Shown here: positions 47,884 through 58,970 of the stretch, piece by piece
Position numbering within the stretch: position 1 is the first letter of the stretch
How the letters are laid out: each line of letters starts with the position of its first letter
The notes under the pieces: generated by a model
Told to the model about the DNA's origin: nothing
The model's input: the letters and a program-made list of their open reading frames with translations, nothing else
Databases searched by the model: none
Program-made: the position numbers and the translations under genes
NCBI GenBank assembly: GCA_004123355.1
Contig: SCHM01000001.1
Coordinates: 13,092,193 to 13,156,192, forward strand
Source: Amphirosellinia nigrospora
Taxonomy: Eukaryota; Ascomycota; Sordariomycetes; Xylariales; Xylariaceae
DNA: 64,000 bases
Direction of reading: 5' to 3'

Positions 47884-49626
47884 GGGGATAGGGAGAGGAA
47901 AAGGGGGGTTAGTAGGATGAAAAGTGTGTGGATGAATGTCGTTGTTGGAAACGCGCATGGTTTTGGTTACTTACTATTGGCTCCTCCTGTGTGTCGCTGG
48001 AGAGAGCGGGATGATGGGTTCGGCCATCTTATGGTTTATGGTGGTGGTAGTGGCGGCGGCGGGTGAGATTATGAGGGCGTGGTGAGATAGAAAACACGTC
48101 AAAGCGAAAGGCAGGTGTATTTCTCAATCATAAAATAGAGGATTCACCACATGCGTTACGTTGCCATCACGTCGACCTATCCTGTCGGTTTTGTAACTCA
48201 ATCTACCACACACAGCCCATTCTACTCACCCACCTATCCTCTGCATCAAACCAATGAACTGTTTTTCGTCGAACCAGTTATTTTGAACTGAGCTCATTGG
48301 ATCTATTGATACTTTTATTTTGGTAGCAATTTGTAGATTTTTTTGTACCTGCCTGCAGATTAGTTTTGATTGCGGTCGAGCTGGACTATTTATTTCCTCG
48401 ACTTCTTTACCATTGCATTTTATGTCGCTGTTCCGATTCTAAACCAACCTTTATAGGATTGGCGGCAGCCAGCGTAATGGGTAAGGTTTTACTATGTTTG
48501 GTTCTAATTTATGCCTATATACATAGTAGAATCTCATGCTTCAAAATCAGACTCGCCTAACAAATAAGCCATGTACACGGAGGTCTGGGCCAATCCCTGG
48601 TGATGATCCGTAGTGCAACGTGCGGTGTGTAGATGGGGGTGCTGCTGACACCACACTTCAATGGGGGCTGAGTACACTTGCACTGCATTTTTAGCCCCCG
48701 AAGGAGACATTTGGCAGATTAGGTAATCTATTGGGTGGATAGCGAGTACGTACCAAGGTAGCCGGTACCTGGTGTAGGTAATTATTCACACTCCGATTTC
48801 CAACCTATCACCTTTCGACGACTAGGTCTTAGCATTGGGTGTTCACCATGGTTAGGAGATATCGGCCACCTAAGTATGATGGCAACGTTGTACGGCTCCG
48901 AAGCAATTTCGTCATGTATGAATACTGCGTATATCCAGCTTTTCTTTCCTGGCTTATCGCCACAGTATGATATCCTGACCTGCCATGCTCGCTCACGTAG
49001 GCCGGGCCTTTAAGCCGCCCTGCCAGGCTTCTTGAGCTTTATGCTCCATCGTATATGATCACCCACTCCTTGCTACCTCCTAACTTTTCTGCGGCGAGGT
49101 TCTAGTCATGTTTCCGGGCCTACTTGTCTTGAAGTAGGTTTTGTTTTTTACCTTCCGACGTCTAGGAGTCGTGGTGGAGGAAGTTCCACAATACCACTGA
49201 AGTTATGGATATGTTCCCTAATGTTTGTTGAATACTGTATACATCTATGTCTCATAGCAGTCCATTTATCAGGGTTAATAACTCAAATGCTAGGCATCTG
49301 ATTTTAGCTATATGATAGAGAGAAGGGACCCGGCTACCCAAGTTAGGAACCGGATGTCAAGACACAAAATGGTCATGTTTAGTTATTCGTTCGAGGAAAG
49401 TGAGATTGTTCCTGTAGCGCATGGATTAGACTATAAAGGACAATGGTGGATGCCTCCTCGAATATCCCGTCATGAGAAAGGCGGCGAGGTTGAAGTTAAA
49501 CAATGCAATTTCGTGCTTCTTTCTAGTCCCGGTGCGTGCACGCGAACACCGTATATATGTACAATGGCCCTCGACAAATGAAACGGTCCTATTGTGTGCC
49601 GGCTCGTACCTTGCCTCGGTCTTGCT
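47884..49626. other. Intergenic, no gene seen
   Basis: About 1.7 kb between convergent genes, AT-rich on the right. Frames at 48366-48560 and 49312-49581 have no motif or splice context. Confidence 0.45.
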
Positions 49627-50364
49627 CTACTTCCTGTACCACATTCTTGTGATCCTGGTCTCCCTCATCTTCCGCTGCAGCTGGAAGATGCCGTACATCA
49701 GAGCTTCGCTCGTGGGAGGGCAGCCGGGACGTAGACGTCGACGGGGACGATGCGGTCACAGCCTCGCACGACGCTGTAGCTGTAGTGGTAGTAGCCGCCT
49801 CCGTTGGCGCAGCTTCCCATGCTGACGACCCAGCGGGGCTCGGGCATCTGATCGTAGACCTGGCGCAGGGCGGGGGCCATCTTGTTGGTGAGGGTGCCGG
49901 CGACGATCATGACATCGGACTGACGGGGCGAGGCGCGGAAGATGATGCCCAAGCGATCCTGGTCGTATCGCGGCGTGGACAGGTGCATCATCTCGACGGC
50001 GCAGCAGGCGAGGCCGAAGGTCATGGGCCAGAGGAGGACTGGCGGGCCCAGTTGGCGACTTGTCCAGCGTGGTCAGGGCATATTGCATGACGCCTTTCTT
50101 GGCTCCTGGCTTGCGAGCGGCACCTCCTTTCGCTGGCGGGCGAGGCCGCCGTAGCCGTGGGGCGTCACCGATGTGGCGGCATCGTTCTTCGACGTCGTCG
50201 AGATAGAGGCGACGGACTGGAGGGAGCGATGCGCGATGTCGGGTTCGCTTGTATAGGTCAACACTAGCTTTCATCGAATGATATATCATGAAGGATAATG
50301 GCGGGGTTGTTGGTGACAAACCTCTCATAGCCGCCGTGGCTACCCTTCTCGAAGACGCCAGCAT
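49627..50364 (-). CDS. NADH:ubiquinone oxidoreductase 20 kDa subunit (NDUFS7/PSST)
   Basis: Core complex I subunit that carries iron-sulfur cluster N2 next to the quinone site; imported into mitochondria. Exon 1 starts at 50364 ([15 protein letters not shown], a basic presequence). An intron (GTTTGT to an acceptor near 50268) precedes [20 protein letters not shown]. Then [28 protein letters not shown] (the double-Cys ligand pair), [60 protein letters not shown] (third Cys), [20 protein letters not shown] (fourth Cys, after one lost base near 49723), and [17 protein letters not shown] with stop at 49627. Other lost bases lie near 50088, 50066 and 50030. The protein is essential for complex I, so these breaks are almost certainly sequence errors. 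Confidence 0.92.
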
Positions 50365-53300
50365 CTTTCCTCGTCTCCGGTGGATAGCGCTTTAAATTAC
50401 TAGGAGGGACAGGAAATAGACGCGGTGGCGTCGTACTCGTAGGTTAGAGTGGAGAGGGTCGTTGTGAAGGCGAAAGGGGGGATGCTCGAGGAGCTCCGAC
50501 TCTGAATGCACTCAATCAATGGATTCGCCTCGCGAGGTTTCCCTTACGCTCAATTGACGTTGACGACTGGCTGCAGGTGCTTTTCGCCGCCTCGCTAATC
50601 AGGAAATGCTGCGCTGTGAGTGGCCTGAGCAGCTACCGGTGCCAGTTTTCTGAGGCGCGCCGGGTCCATCTGTCGCCATCTGGCAGCTCGCTATCTCCTT
50701 ACATAGGTCTGCCCCTCGGGCATCATGGCAGCTATGGAACCTGATCAACTGATCAGAATTACCGTTACCAGAGCTGTCCATATGAATGAGGGGTCTTCTT
50801 TCTTACACCTGAAGGCTTCGAATGACTGAAGTTGCGTGTATGTCGCCACTGCTTACTGACGGCTCTTTCCTCTCTAGATTAGGTGTATTGTGAAATTCTG
50901 AACAACATGTATTTTTTTACTGAGTTTATATAACATGTTCAACGGATTCATTTTTTCTGTCTCTTTTTCTTTCTTCTTTTACACTTTGCTCGGTGTGCTA
51001 CCAGTTTTGCTGTTGTATGATTTCCCAAGAGATCTTGTACCTGTCTTGACTTCACAGCGCACTCTATATCATGCGAACCAGGTGATATTGCCTCATGACG
51101 CAAATAAGATAAGAGCTCGTAGCTGTTTATCTAACAAGCGTAAATCATACACTAGTATTGAAGATGTATGTGATCTGTCGCATTCATTGATATGCTGGGT
51201 TGCCATTGTGACTTTGAAGCTGACCAGGATTCTGTAAGAGGTGTTGATCAGTCTAGACTTGCTAGGTGAGTTGGCTGCTTAATTTCGCCGGCGAATTGCG
51301 AGACGTCTTGCCCGGCCAATTTATTGCTCAAGGGTGCCGACGTGGTCGTCCCCCTTGTCCAGCACTAGCCGTCGCCCAGCAGGATGGGGTATATATATAC
51401 TATCGAATATAGCAAGTATTTGCGAAGGACTACAAGAATTCTGAACCAAGATAATAACATGCAGCAATGACTTGCCGCGGTTAGATTTTCAAACACCGAT
51501 CGTATCGGTTGGGTAATATACATCTACATTGATAAAATGGTTGGCTCGCTCCCCGGAGATGCGGGATAGATGGCTGAGTCAGTTATGTGGCTTTTGGGAG
51601 TTGGAGTAGACCACTGAAGAAAACTACTCAACCCATTTTCATCACACACGTGATCGACGCGGTTAGCAATTAGCTCGCCTTTCCACATGTATGTACAACA
51701 GAATGCCCAAAGGAGCGACCTACAGCGATTTCCAGCAGGGCCGTGGCCTTCACACCGATATTTTGAGTTATTTTCCGTTGAAATGCCCGTCACCGTTGAC
51801 AGCCTTGTCAACGATCTTGTCTCCTCCATCTGCAGATAAGCTATATGCCGCTGGGTAGCGGTGTGTTGCAGAGTTCTCTTGTATATCCTAATCCTAACCT
51901 AGGTAGGATAGGACAAAACGGTCGGCTGCGGCGACGACTCCCATTCGTGGCAAAATCGAGTAGTAGGATATATTTAATACTCGCCATTTTGAAGGAAAGA
52001 ACTAAGAAAGGTTATTTTGGGATAAGATATTACCTCCTTTACCCGGGGAATGGATGACCCTCGGGAACGAGTTTGTAAGTGTAACTCTAGGGCGAACATG
52101 GCCAAATCTAGCCTCCCACAGAGGCCGACAGGGTATCGTACAGTACGTGCTTATGTTGACACACCCCAGGTCTGCCCAGGTGACTTGCACAGAGTCAATA
52201 TCCGACTGTTTGAACACAATACTGTGTACTGTCAAATAGTCCGATCATCCGTTCGAAGTATAGTCCGGATTTATGATCAACAGATGTTGGACACCCTGTG
52301 AGAATAAAATACATATACTGTACCGCGTCGAGTTTGATGAAGAGACAAGGAGCTGCGGGTAAAGTTGTACCCTCACCCCGGAAAATCCGGGGAAAAGTAA
52401 GTTTGATCCCGTTGCCCGTTACGGCTACGACGAAAAGGGCCGCGATGGTCTTTTAGCGAGCCAATAGGGATCGAATACGGCGGTCGGCGCGCTGACGAGC
52501 GGCGGGCCAATCCTAGCAAGTTGGCCGGGGGAATCTTGGCAATGTGTACAGTACACTGCCCCTCGGCCTTTAGCGCTGGACGATCAATGTTGCATTGTAA
52601 CAACGTCATGCCTGGCCGTCCATTTTCCCAGATCGAGCACGCCGAAATGCGAAATGGCCAGCAACAACAGGCCTGAACCCGGCGCAGCAGGAGTATGAAT
52701 TATGCTTATTATGCCAGTGGTACGGACAATCGATGCATGCATGCGTCTACACCATGTCATTGCATTGCAATTCATTACCGCGGCCGTTTCTATTCAATCA
52801 CAAACGCCGTCGTCAGCATGCGAAGCATCGCTGGCTCACTTAGCCTCTTGGCAGCAAATTTTGTCAGGTCCCCTGAACAGCCCTGGGGAATGGATATCTT
52901 TCGAAACTCCTCAAGTCGTCCCAAGCTAGACCGGCCTACAGTACTGTGCTGGTGTAAGTAAGTACCATAGGTCGGGCCCCAGATACACTCACCGTACAGT
53001 ATATAAAACAATCAAACAGTACAAGGCTTGGTCAACATCGCATTTCCAGACAAGTCGTACGATTGGCTCTAATGAGAATGAAAATATGAGGGTAAGCTTG
53101 AACAAGAACAAAAACAAAAAGAGAGTCGGCACTCGAAATACGGCTCGACACAGATGATGAACGGTGCCCATCTTTATTTGTTGATCTACCGTAACGTAAC
53201 GGTGCGCTGACATCAGCCGCCCTTCTCATCATTGCATAGCTACATACGTAGTAGACCTGTACCTTCCCCAGCAACATCCCCTTGCCAGGTTTACGTGATT

Positions 53301-53735
53301 GTTGTCGTTGCATTGTCTGCCCTGCCTGCCGACACTGCAGAGTCTACATATAGTGTACATACGTAGGCTACCTCCCTCGTACCGGCGGCAACGACAACTC
53401 TTCCTACCTAGGCTATCAGCCCGTCGAGCGGCAAACTCAAGCGAACCGTTGTCCATCGTGTCCGTGATCCCGTGCTGTACGTCGTGGCATCCTCCAGCCT
53501 TATCAAATTTCTGCATCGGTGTACAGCATATAGCCTACATCATTCCTAAGTTGTACCTATCTATACCTACGGCCAGACCACGCCATACAGCTCCCATACC
53601 TAATTAAAGAAAAGACGCCGCTAATCCTGGTCCTGTATCCAACTGTCACGATCCGTTTCTGCATATGCGTCAGGATCATCACAAGATATTGGTACATGCC
53701 CTATTGCACCGTATAAGTGCGCCACACTACCTGCA
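50365..53735. other. Intergenic, no gene seen (part 1)
   Basis: Long spacer between divergent genes. Frames at 50935-51237 (+), 51524-51829 (-) and 53299-53607 (+) lack motifs. A few short ATGC-rich palindromes (for example near 52735) are the only structure seen. Confidence 0.45.
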
Positions 53736-53763
53736 TCCTGGCGTCCTGGCATCCTGGCATCCC
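53736..53763. repeat. Short tandem repeat, TCCTGGCA unit
   Basis: Three adjacent copies of an 8-nt unit TCCTGGC(G/A), followed by a partial fourth. It generates the odd RDARMPGRQDAG translation on the minus strand, which is not a gene. Confidence 0.6.
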
Positions 53764-54492
53764 GACAACCTGAAATCCTAGTGTAGTGTAGTGTCTTGAC
53801 CGCCCGCTCATTCTTTGCATCCTCCCCGGCTCCTTCGACAATATTCAGCATTACCTCGATATTGTATCCTCGACAGAAATCGCGCAGCTCGTCTCTGCTG
53901 CGCACCTGTCGCTTGTGCCGTCATTCTTCTCGTTTCACCGGTCCTGTCAGTGTCAGTACGGCGCTAACGAGTCTATCATCGGTACAATTTGGTCCGTTTC
54001 AACTCCTCAAAGATCGCCCTCTAGGTCAAGGTCACGAAGACCGGTACTGGTTATTGTTGGTGGGCCGTAATCCCCCACTCAGGTTGATCCAACTCATACC
54101 CAAGAGCCGAGCGTTCCACCCTTGTCGCCGCACTAAAGCTAGCAATCTCGCTAGCCGGATCCCGTCTTCAAATACTGACGAAAGTCCTCCTGTGCCTGGG
54201 TCTGTGCTGTGCCCTGCGCATCGCCATCCTGTGCCTCTAGTATAGTTCCCGGTTCCTAGTCCCGTGGACGGCGTATTCACAGTCAGTTCGACTCATACTC
54301 GAACATGTCATCGCTTTTTATATACCATCTTTCTCACTTGTAGCGTAACGATCGATTTTGATTTTGCTTTTGCTCCTTGCGAGCCGGCCGTTCTCGATAA
54401 TACGATACGCATCTGGCCGCTTAGCATATACGACGCCACGCTTTTAGGCATGAACTGATGGCATTTCCCGACCGCGAGGGTCGTTTTCGAGT
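53764..54492. other. Promoter region of the fusion gene
   Basis: No gene recognised. Pyrimidine-rich leader sequence near 54240-54480 precedes the start codon at 54493. Confidence 0.4.
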
Positions 54493-57400
54493 ATGAATCC
54501 GAGCATGAATCCGCCAGTGTTGAATAGTTTGTCGGCTAGTGACCATCCGGATCGTGGCCCCGTCGTTTTCGCTGTAACAACGGCAACTCTGGTTTTGGCT
54601 ACCGTATTTGTTGGTGCGAGACTGACCTGCCGAACATTTATTGTTCGTCAGGTTTCCTGGGACGATTATTTCATCATAATCGCCTGGGTCCTCGCTTTTG
54701 GGCTCAGCTTCGCTATCGATTATGGTACTACGAAAGGACTGGGTCGCCATGACGCCGATATCAGCGACGACAACTGGGACGCTCTTAGGCGTTCCGAATA
54801 TACCTTTACCGTTCTTTACGTGCGTCCCGCTCTTATGCCCATACTGTAAACATTTCATCTGATGCCTCACAGAACCCAGCCCTCATGGCTTTCAAAACCT
54901 CAGTACTTATCTTCTACCTTCGATTATCGAAAAATACGCAAAAGGTACTTAGGCTAGGCTCTTGGGCCGTGCTTGTGATTGTGAATCTGGCTGGAACCGT
55001 ATTGACTCTGCTCAACATTTTCCAATGTAATCCCGTGGAATCTGCTTTCAACAACAACCCAGGACGGTGCATTCCGCTCCTGACAGAGTTCATTTGCTCA
55101 GCTCCCGTTAACATAGTCACCGATCTCGCAATACTTGCCCTGCCTCTACCCGTCTTGACGGGCATGAGGCTGCCCCCACGGCAGAAGGTTATCTTGGTCA
55201 TTACCTTTGCTCTAGGTATCTTCGTTACTGTTGTAGATGTGGTTCGCATCTATTATCTTCAGAAAGCCATCAACGATGCTCCTTCAACCTCACCTTCGAC
55301 CGATGTATACGCAGCGTTTGGTGGTTCACCGGAGTTTTCTTGGAATGCGTCGCTGGCGCTTTTGTGGTCGGCTATTGAAGTGAACGTTGGGATCGCCTGC
55401 GCCTGCATTCCGACCCTGAAGCCGTTGATCATTCGCATTCTCCCTGCTATGCTCGTTGATCCGGACGGTAGCGGCCGTCGGGCATCTGATACAACCGATA
55501 AAACACCGACAGTACAATCCTCTTATGGATACGAACCCGCGATAACCAGACCAGACGCTGCTGAGCCGTCCACCACAACCCAAACTCACCAACCCGAAAC
55601 CGATATCGATGCACAAATCTCGGCCATGGAGTTTCTCACTACACCAGATATGCTAAGAGAGGGAGTGACAGATCGGAACTATGTCCCTATGACGAATAAT
55701 ACAGCAACTACAGGTAGTTTAGAGACGTCAGGGGTATATTTTGGCTTTGTCAACATGCGGAAACCGAAAAGCATGATCCGAACATCAGTCAAGGATTCGC
55801 TCAAATACTGCACGATAGTCTCGATCCTCTTCCTATTATGGGGATTTTCATACGGACTGCTCAATACACTGTCAACCGTCGTGGCTCAAATCTCTAACAT
55901 GACCGTTCCAGAGACGTTAGGCCTTACCAGCATTTATTTTGGTGCTGGGTATTTCTTTGGGCCTCTTCTAGTTGGCGAGTGGATTTTGCGACACGACGAG
56001 CATAGAAGGCTCGAGAAAAGACGAAGGAATAGCGGCTATGATGATAGCATAGGCGGCTTCAAAGCGACTTTCAGTAAGTAAACTTCCTCTATATAGCCCT
56101 TTTCCGAACTAGGAAAGCCTTACTTGCGGAAAATGCTGACTCGTTTACAGTGCTTGGATTATGTATCTACGGCGTCGGGACTATCATATTTTGGCCGAGC
56201 GCCGTGCTGACTTCGTTCCCTGGGTTCCTCATTTCTAACTTCGTTGTTGGTTTCGGGCTGGCTGTTCTTGAAAGTAAGTGTTCTAGGGTTGCCCTTTTTT
56301 TCTTCCCTCCTAAGTCCCACCCTTCTTCCCTCCGTATATGTACAATCGACATGCGCTCCGTACGATCTCTATTATATACGATAGTTACTAATTTTTCTTT
56401 TAATAGCTGCGGCGAACCCATTTATTGTGCTTTGTGGTCCCATGGATTATGCGGAAATGAGACTTCTACTGTCACAAGGTGTTCAGGCTGTAGCTACTGT
56501 CTTGAGCAACCTCCTTGCTCAGAAGGTATTTTTCGCCGAACTCAGCACCCACGACTCCATAGGCGCAACGACTCTCATCGATGTACAGTGGACATTCCTG
56601 GCCATCACGCTTCTTTGTGTTGCGCTAGCCCTATTCTTTTATTACATGCCATTACCGGAAGTTACCGATGCAGAGATGGAAAACTCGACACGATATTTGC
56701 CTGTTGATCCAAAGAAACGTAGCTTTTTTGGTTTCCAACTAAGAACCTGGAGCCTAGCGCTGGCAGTCATGGCTCAGTGGTTTTATGTTGCTAGCCAGGA
56801 GACCATGAGCATCTTCTTTCAAAATATTATAACGCCTAGTTTGGACGCACCAGTGACATCGCCGACGAACATGGTACGGGACACTTCGGAGAAGAACGAA
56901 GGCTTAACTTTAAACACCAACGACTACCTTCTCATTGCTCACACTGCCTTCGCTGTATCCCGCTTCCTCGCAGCATACCTTGCGTACTTATCACCAACTC
57001 ATCCCAAAGTACCACAACCTCGAACTATATTGAATCTTTGCACAGGATTTAGTATTATCTCCGGTGTAGTAGTAGCCGCTCTCCGTCCGAAGAATCCAAA
57101 CCTACTAGTGATACCGGTAATCCTGTTTTTCTTTTTTGAAGGGCCCATGTGGCCCTTAATATATACGCTCGGCCTCCGAGGACAGGGCAAACGTACCAAA
57201 CGGGCCGCATTTATTACCATGGGGGCATCAGGACCGGCCTTTTGGCCATTCGTTGGTAAGTTTACAATATCCCTTTTGCTACGCCCATTCCGCACTTTTT
57301 CTCCTTCTTTTGCCAAATGTAGTAATCTATTGTTCTCTTTACGATACATAATGCTAATGGGACATCTCGTAGTGTATGGAATCCATCAGAGTGGTGCCAG

Positions 57401-57755
57401 TTATCAAACCGCCTTTATACTAGTTCCTGCTCTCCTGGTCATATCGGGTATCTTCTCTCTGTTCCTCGACCTTAAGTGCGACGCCAGAGCGCTAGTCGAT
57501 GCTCGCATCGGCCCCGAACAACAGCAAAAGATTCAAGATCGTGCGAACCGTGAGATGGATCTAGACGCGATCATTGCGGCGAGGAGGCGAGCTTCGGTCA
57601 TCGGACTGGACGGGTTCGGTGGCCCCTCGTTCGATTACGAGAAGTTCAACTTGGTTAAGAGACTGTCTGTCGCTTTGACGAAAAAACGTAGAAGCTCTGA
57701 ACAACCTTCGACTGAACATAGGGAATCTAAGAGTAGTAATTCGGAGGGAGGTTGA
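54493..57755 (+). CDS. Fusion: fungal rhodopsin/Pth11-like 7TM domain + FHS-type MFS sugar porter
   Basis: Single predicted protein of 960 aa. Exons 54493-54819, 54873-56073, 56151-56273, 56407-57255, 57373-57755; all introns are GT-AG (53, 77, 133 and 117 nt), phases match and the sum, 2883 nt, is divisible by three with no stop. Residues about 24-303 are a seven-helix fungal rhodopsin/Pth11-type domain: VVFAVTTATLVLATVFVGAR, VSWDDYFIIIAWVLAFGLS, the Cys of NIFQCNP, DLAILALPLPVL, the long helix LVITFALGIFVTVVDVVRIY, WSAIEVNVGIACACIPTLKP. A polar linker (about 304-415) has no start/stop boundary. Residues about 418-870 are a FucP-like porter: YCTIVSILFLLWGFSYGLLN, TAANPFIVLCGPMDYAEMRL, LLSQGVQAVATVLSNLLAQK, GPMWPLIYTLGLRGQGKRTK, FWPFVVYGIHQSGASYQTAF, then a cytoplasmic acidic/Ser tail. 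About 19 membrane helices in all. The role, a sensor fused to a sugar/H+ symporter, is inferred. Alternative: two genes read as one, but the linker lies inside a continuous 1201-nt exon. Confidence 0.85.
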
Positions 57756-58970
57756 GGAGATTGTTCAAGATATAAGAGGATTGAAATTGAAAACCAGGTC
57801 CTGTTATGGATGAGAGAGGTTCGAATCAATCTTGGACCCTGTCCGTGCTCTGAGACTCCGCTCTCACCAGACACTCCGCAATGCACGAAGAGGCCCCCTA
57901 CTTGAATATTCAAAGCGGCAAGCCCAAATATCAACATTTCTGCGGTTAAATGAGCGGGCTCAATAGCAGGCGAATAGCTACCATCGATGATGGAATTCGC
58001 AATCTGGCCGTTTCGGCGACCATATAGACGTTGACCGTCTATTCTATCACGGTTTTTGGAAATCCGTTGCTAGGACATCGCGAGCCATCAAAGAGACAGG
58101 GTTTTGGTGGAAGGGAGGCATATTGTCGAGGTTTCCAGGCGCAATGGTTTAGGGTTCCAGCGGTCCTACTATGCTATTTCCGCTGCCCGGTGGAAATTTT
58201 GGTCTCCGCTTTCTGTGAGAGCGTGTGCCTCTTCTAATGAGGATTTTAATTGGGACGGTTGCATAGCGTATAAGTTTTGATACCCAAGTAGTCGCGACTA
58301 CTCGATTGATGATTCGCCTGCTTTTCTGCGGAATACATATGGGGATTGGAGGAAAATACACGAGGCATTACCTACTTCTCTTCACATACATGAATCCTGG
58401 ATGTGCTTGCATTTTTTATTGACAGTAAATCGATATAAAACTTACACGGGTGCATGTCTTGTAGCATTATGCCATTGTACGGCAAGCAGTAGCAACAATA
58501 CTGATGGCGTACAAATAGGGTTACCTAGATAGTTTCCACATCAGTAAGTACCTAAACCTTGTAATAATGTCTACATTGTAACTTGAACTTCCAATGGCTT
58601 ATCAGATGAGAATGCGGGCGCGGAACGATCGGAAAGTATCCATTCAATTGGATATTAGTGTGGCCAATGACAAAGACCGGAGACTTTCCGGGTGGGCGCC
58701 CTGATATTTAGCGTAACCGTCCCTTCGGCTTACCAATCTACCAGCTCTCATCCCTGCTTAGCCGTGATGATGATGATGTCGGTTACTTCCTCTATTTCTG
58801 TTAATAAACAAACCTATGGAGATCTCACACCAATTCAGTCTTGTATCTTTATTTTAAAATTTAAAGTTTGTCGTTATACTGCGACGGGCGACCTTGAGAT
58901 ATCAAGTTATTATACCTCTTATTATACATAACGGTTAATGGATGTTGCATTTCGATAAGACGAGGCTGCG
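57756..58970. other. Intergenic, no gene seen
   Basis: Spacer between two plus-strand transporter genes. Frames at 58031-58237 and 58692-58931 have no motif. Confidence 0.45.

Noticed and set aside
51524-51829. Minus-strand 101-aa frame with several cysteines
   Set aside because: No recognisable motif, no signal peptide and no splice partners; treated as chance.
53621-53905. Minus-strand 94-aa frame containing RDARMPGRQDAG
   Set aside because: The odd peptide comes from the 8-nt TCCTGGCA tandem repeat; no other support.
54493-57755. Two separate genes (receptor and porter)
   Set aside because: No stop, start context or splice signal separates them; the border lies inside a continuous 1201-nt exon with correct phases on both sides.
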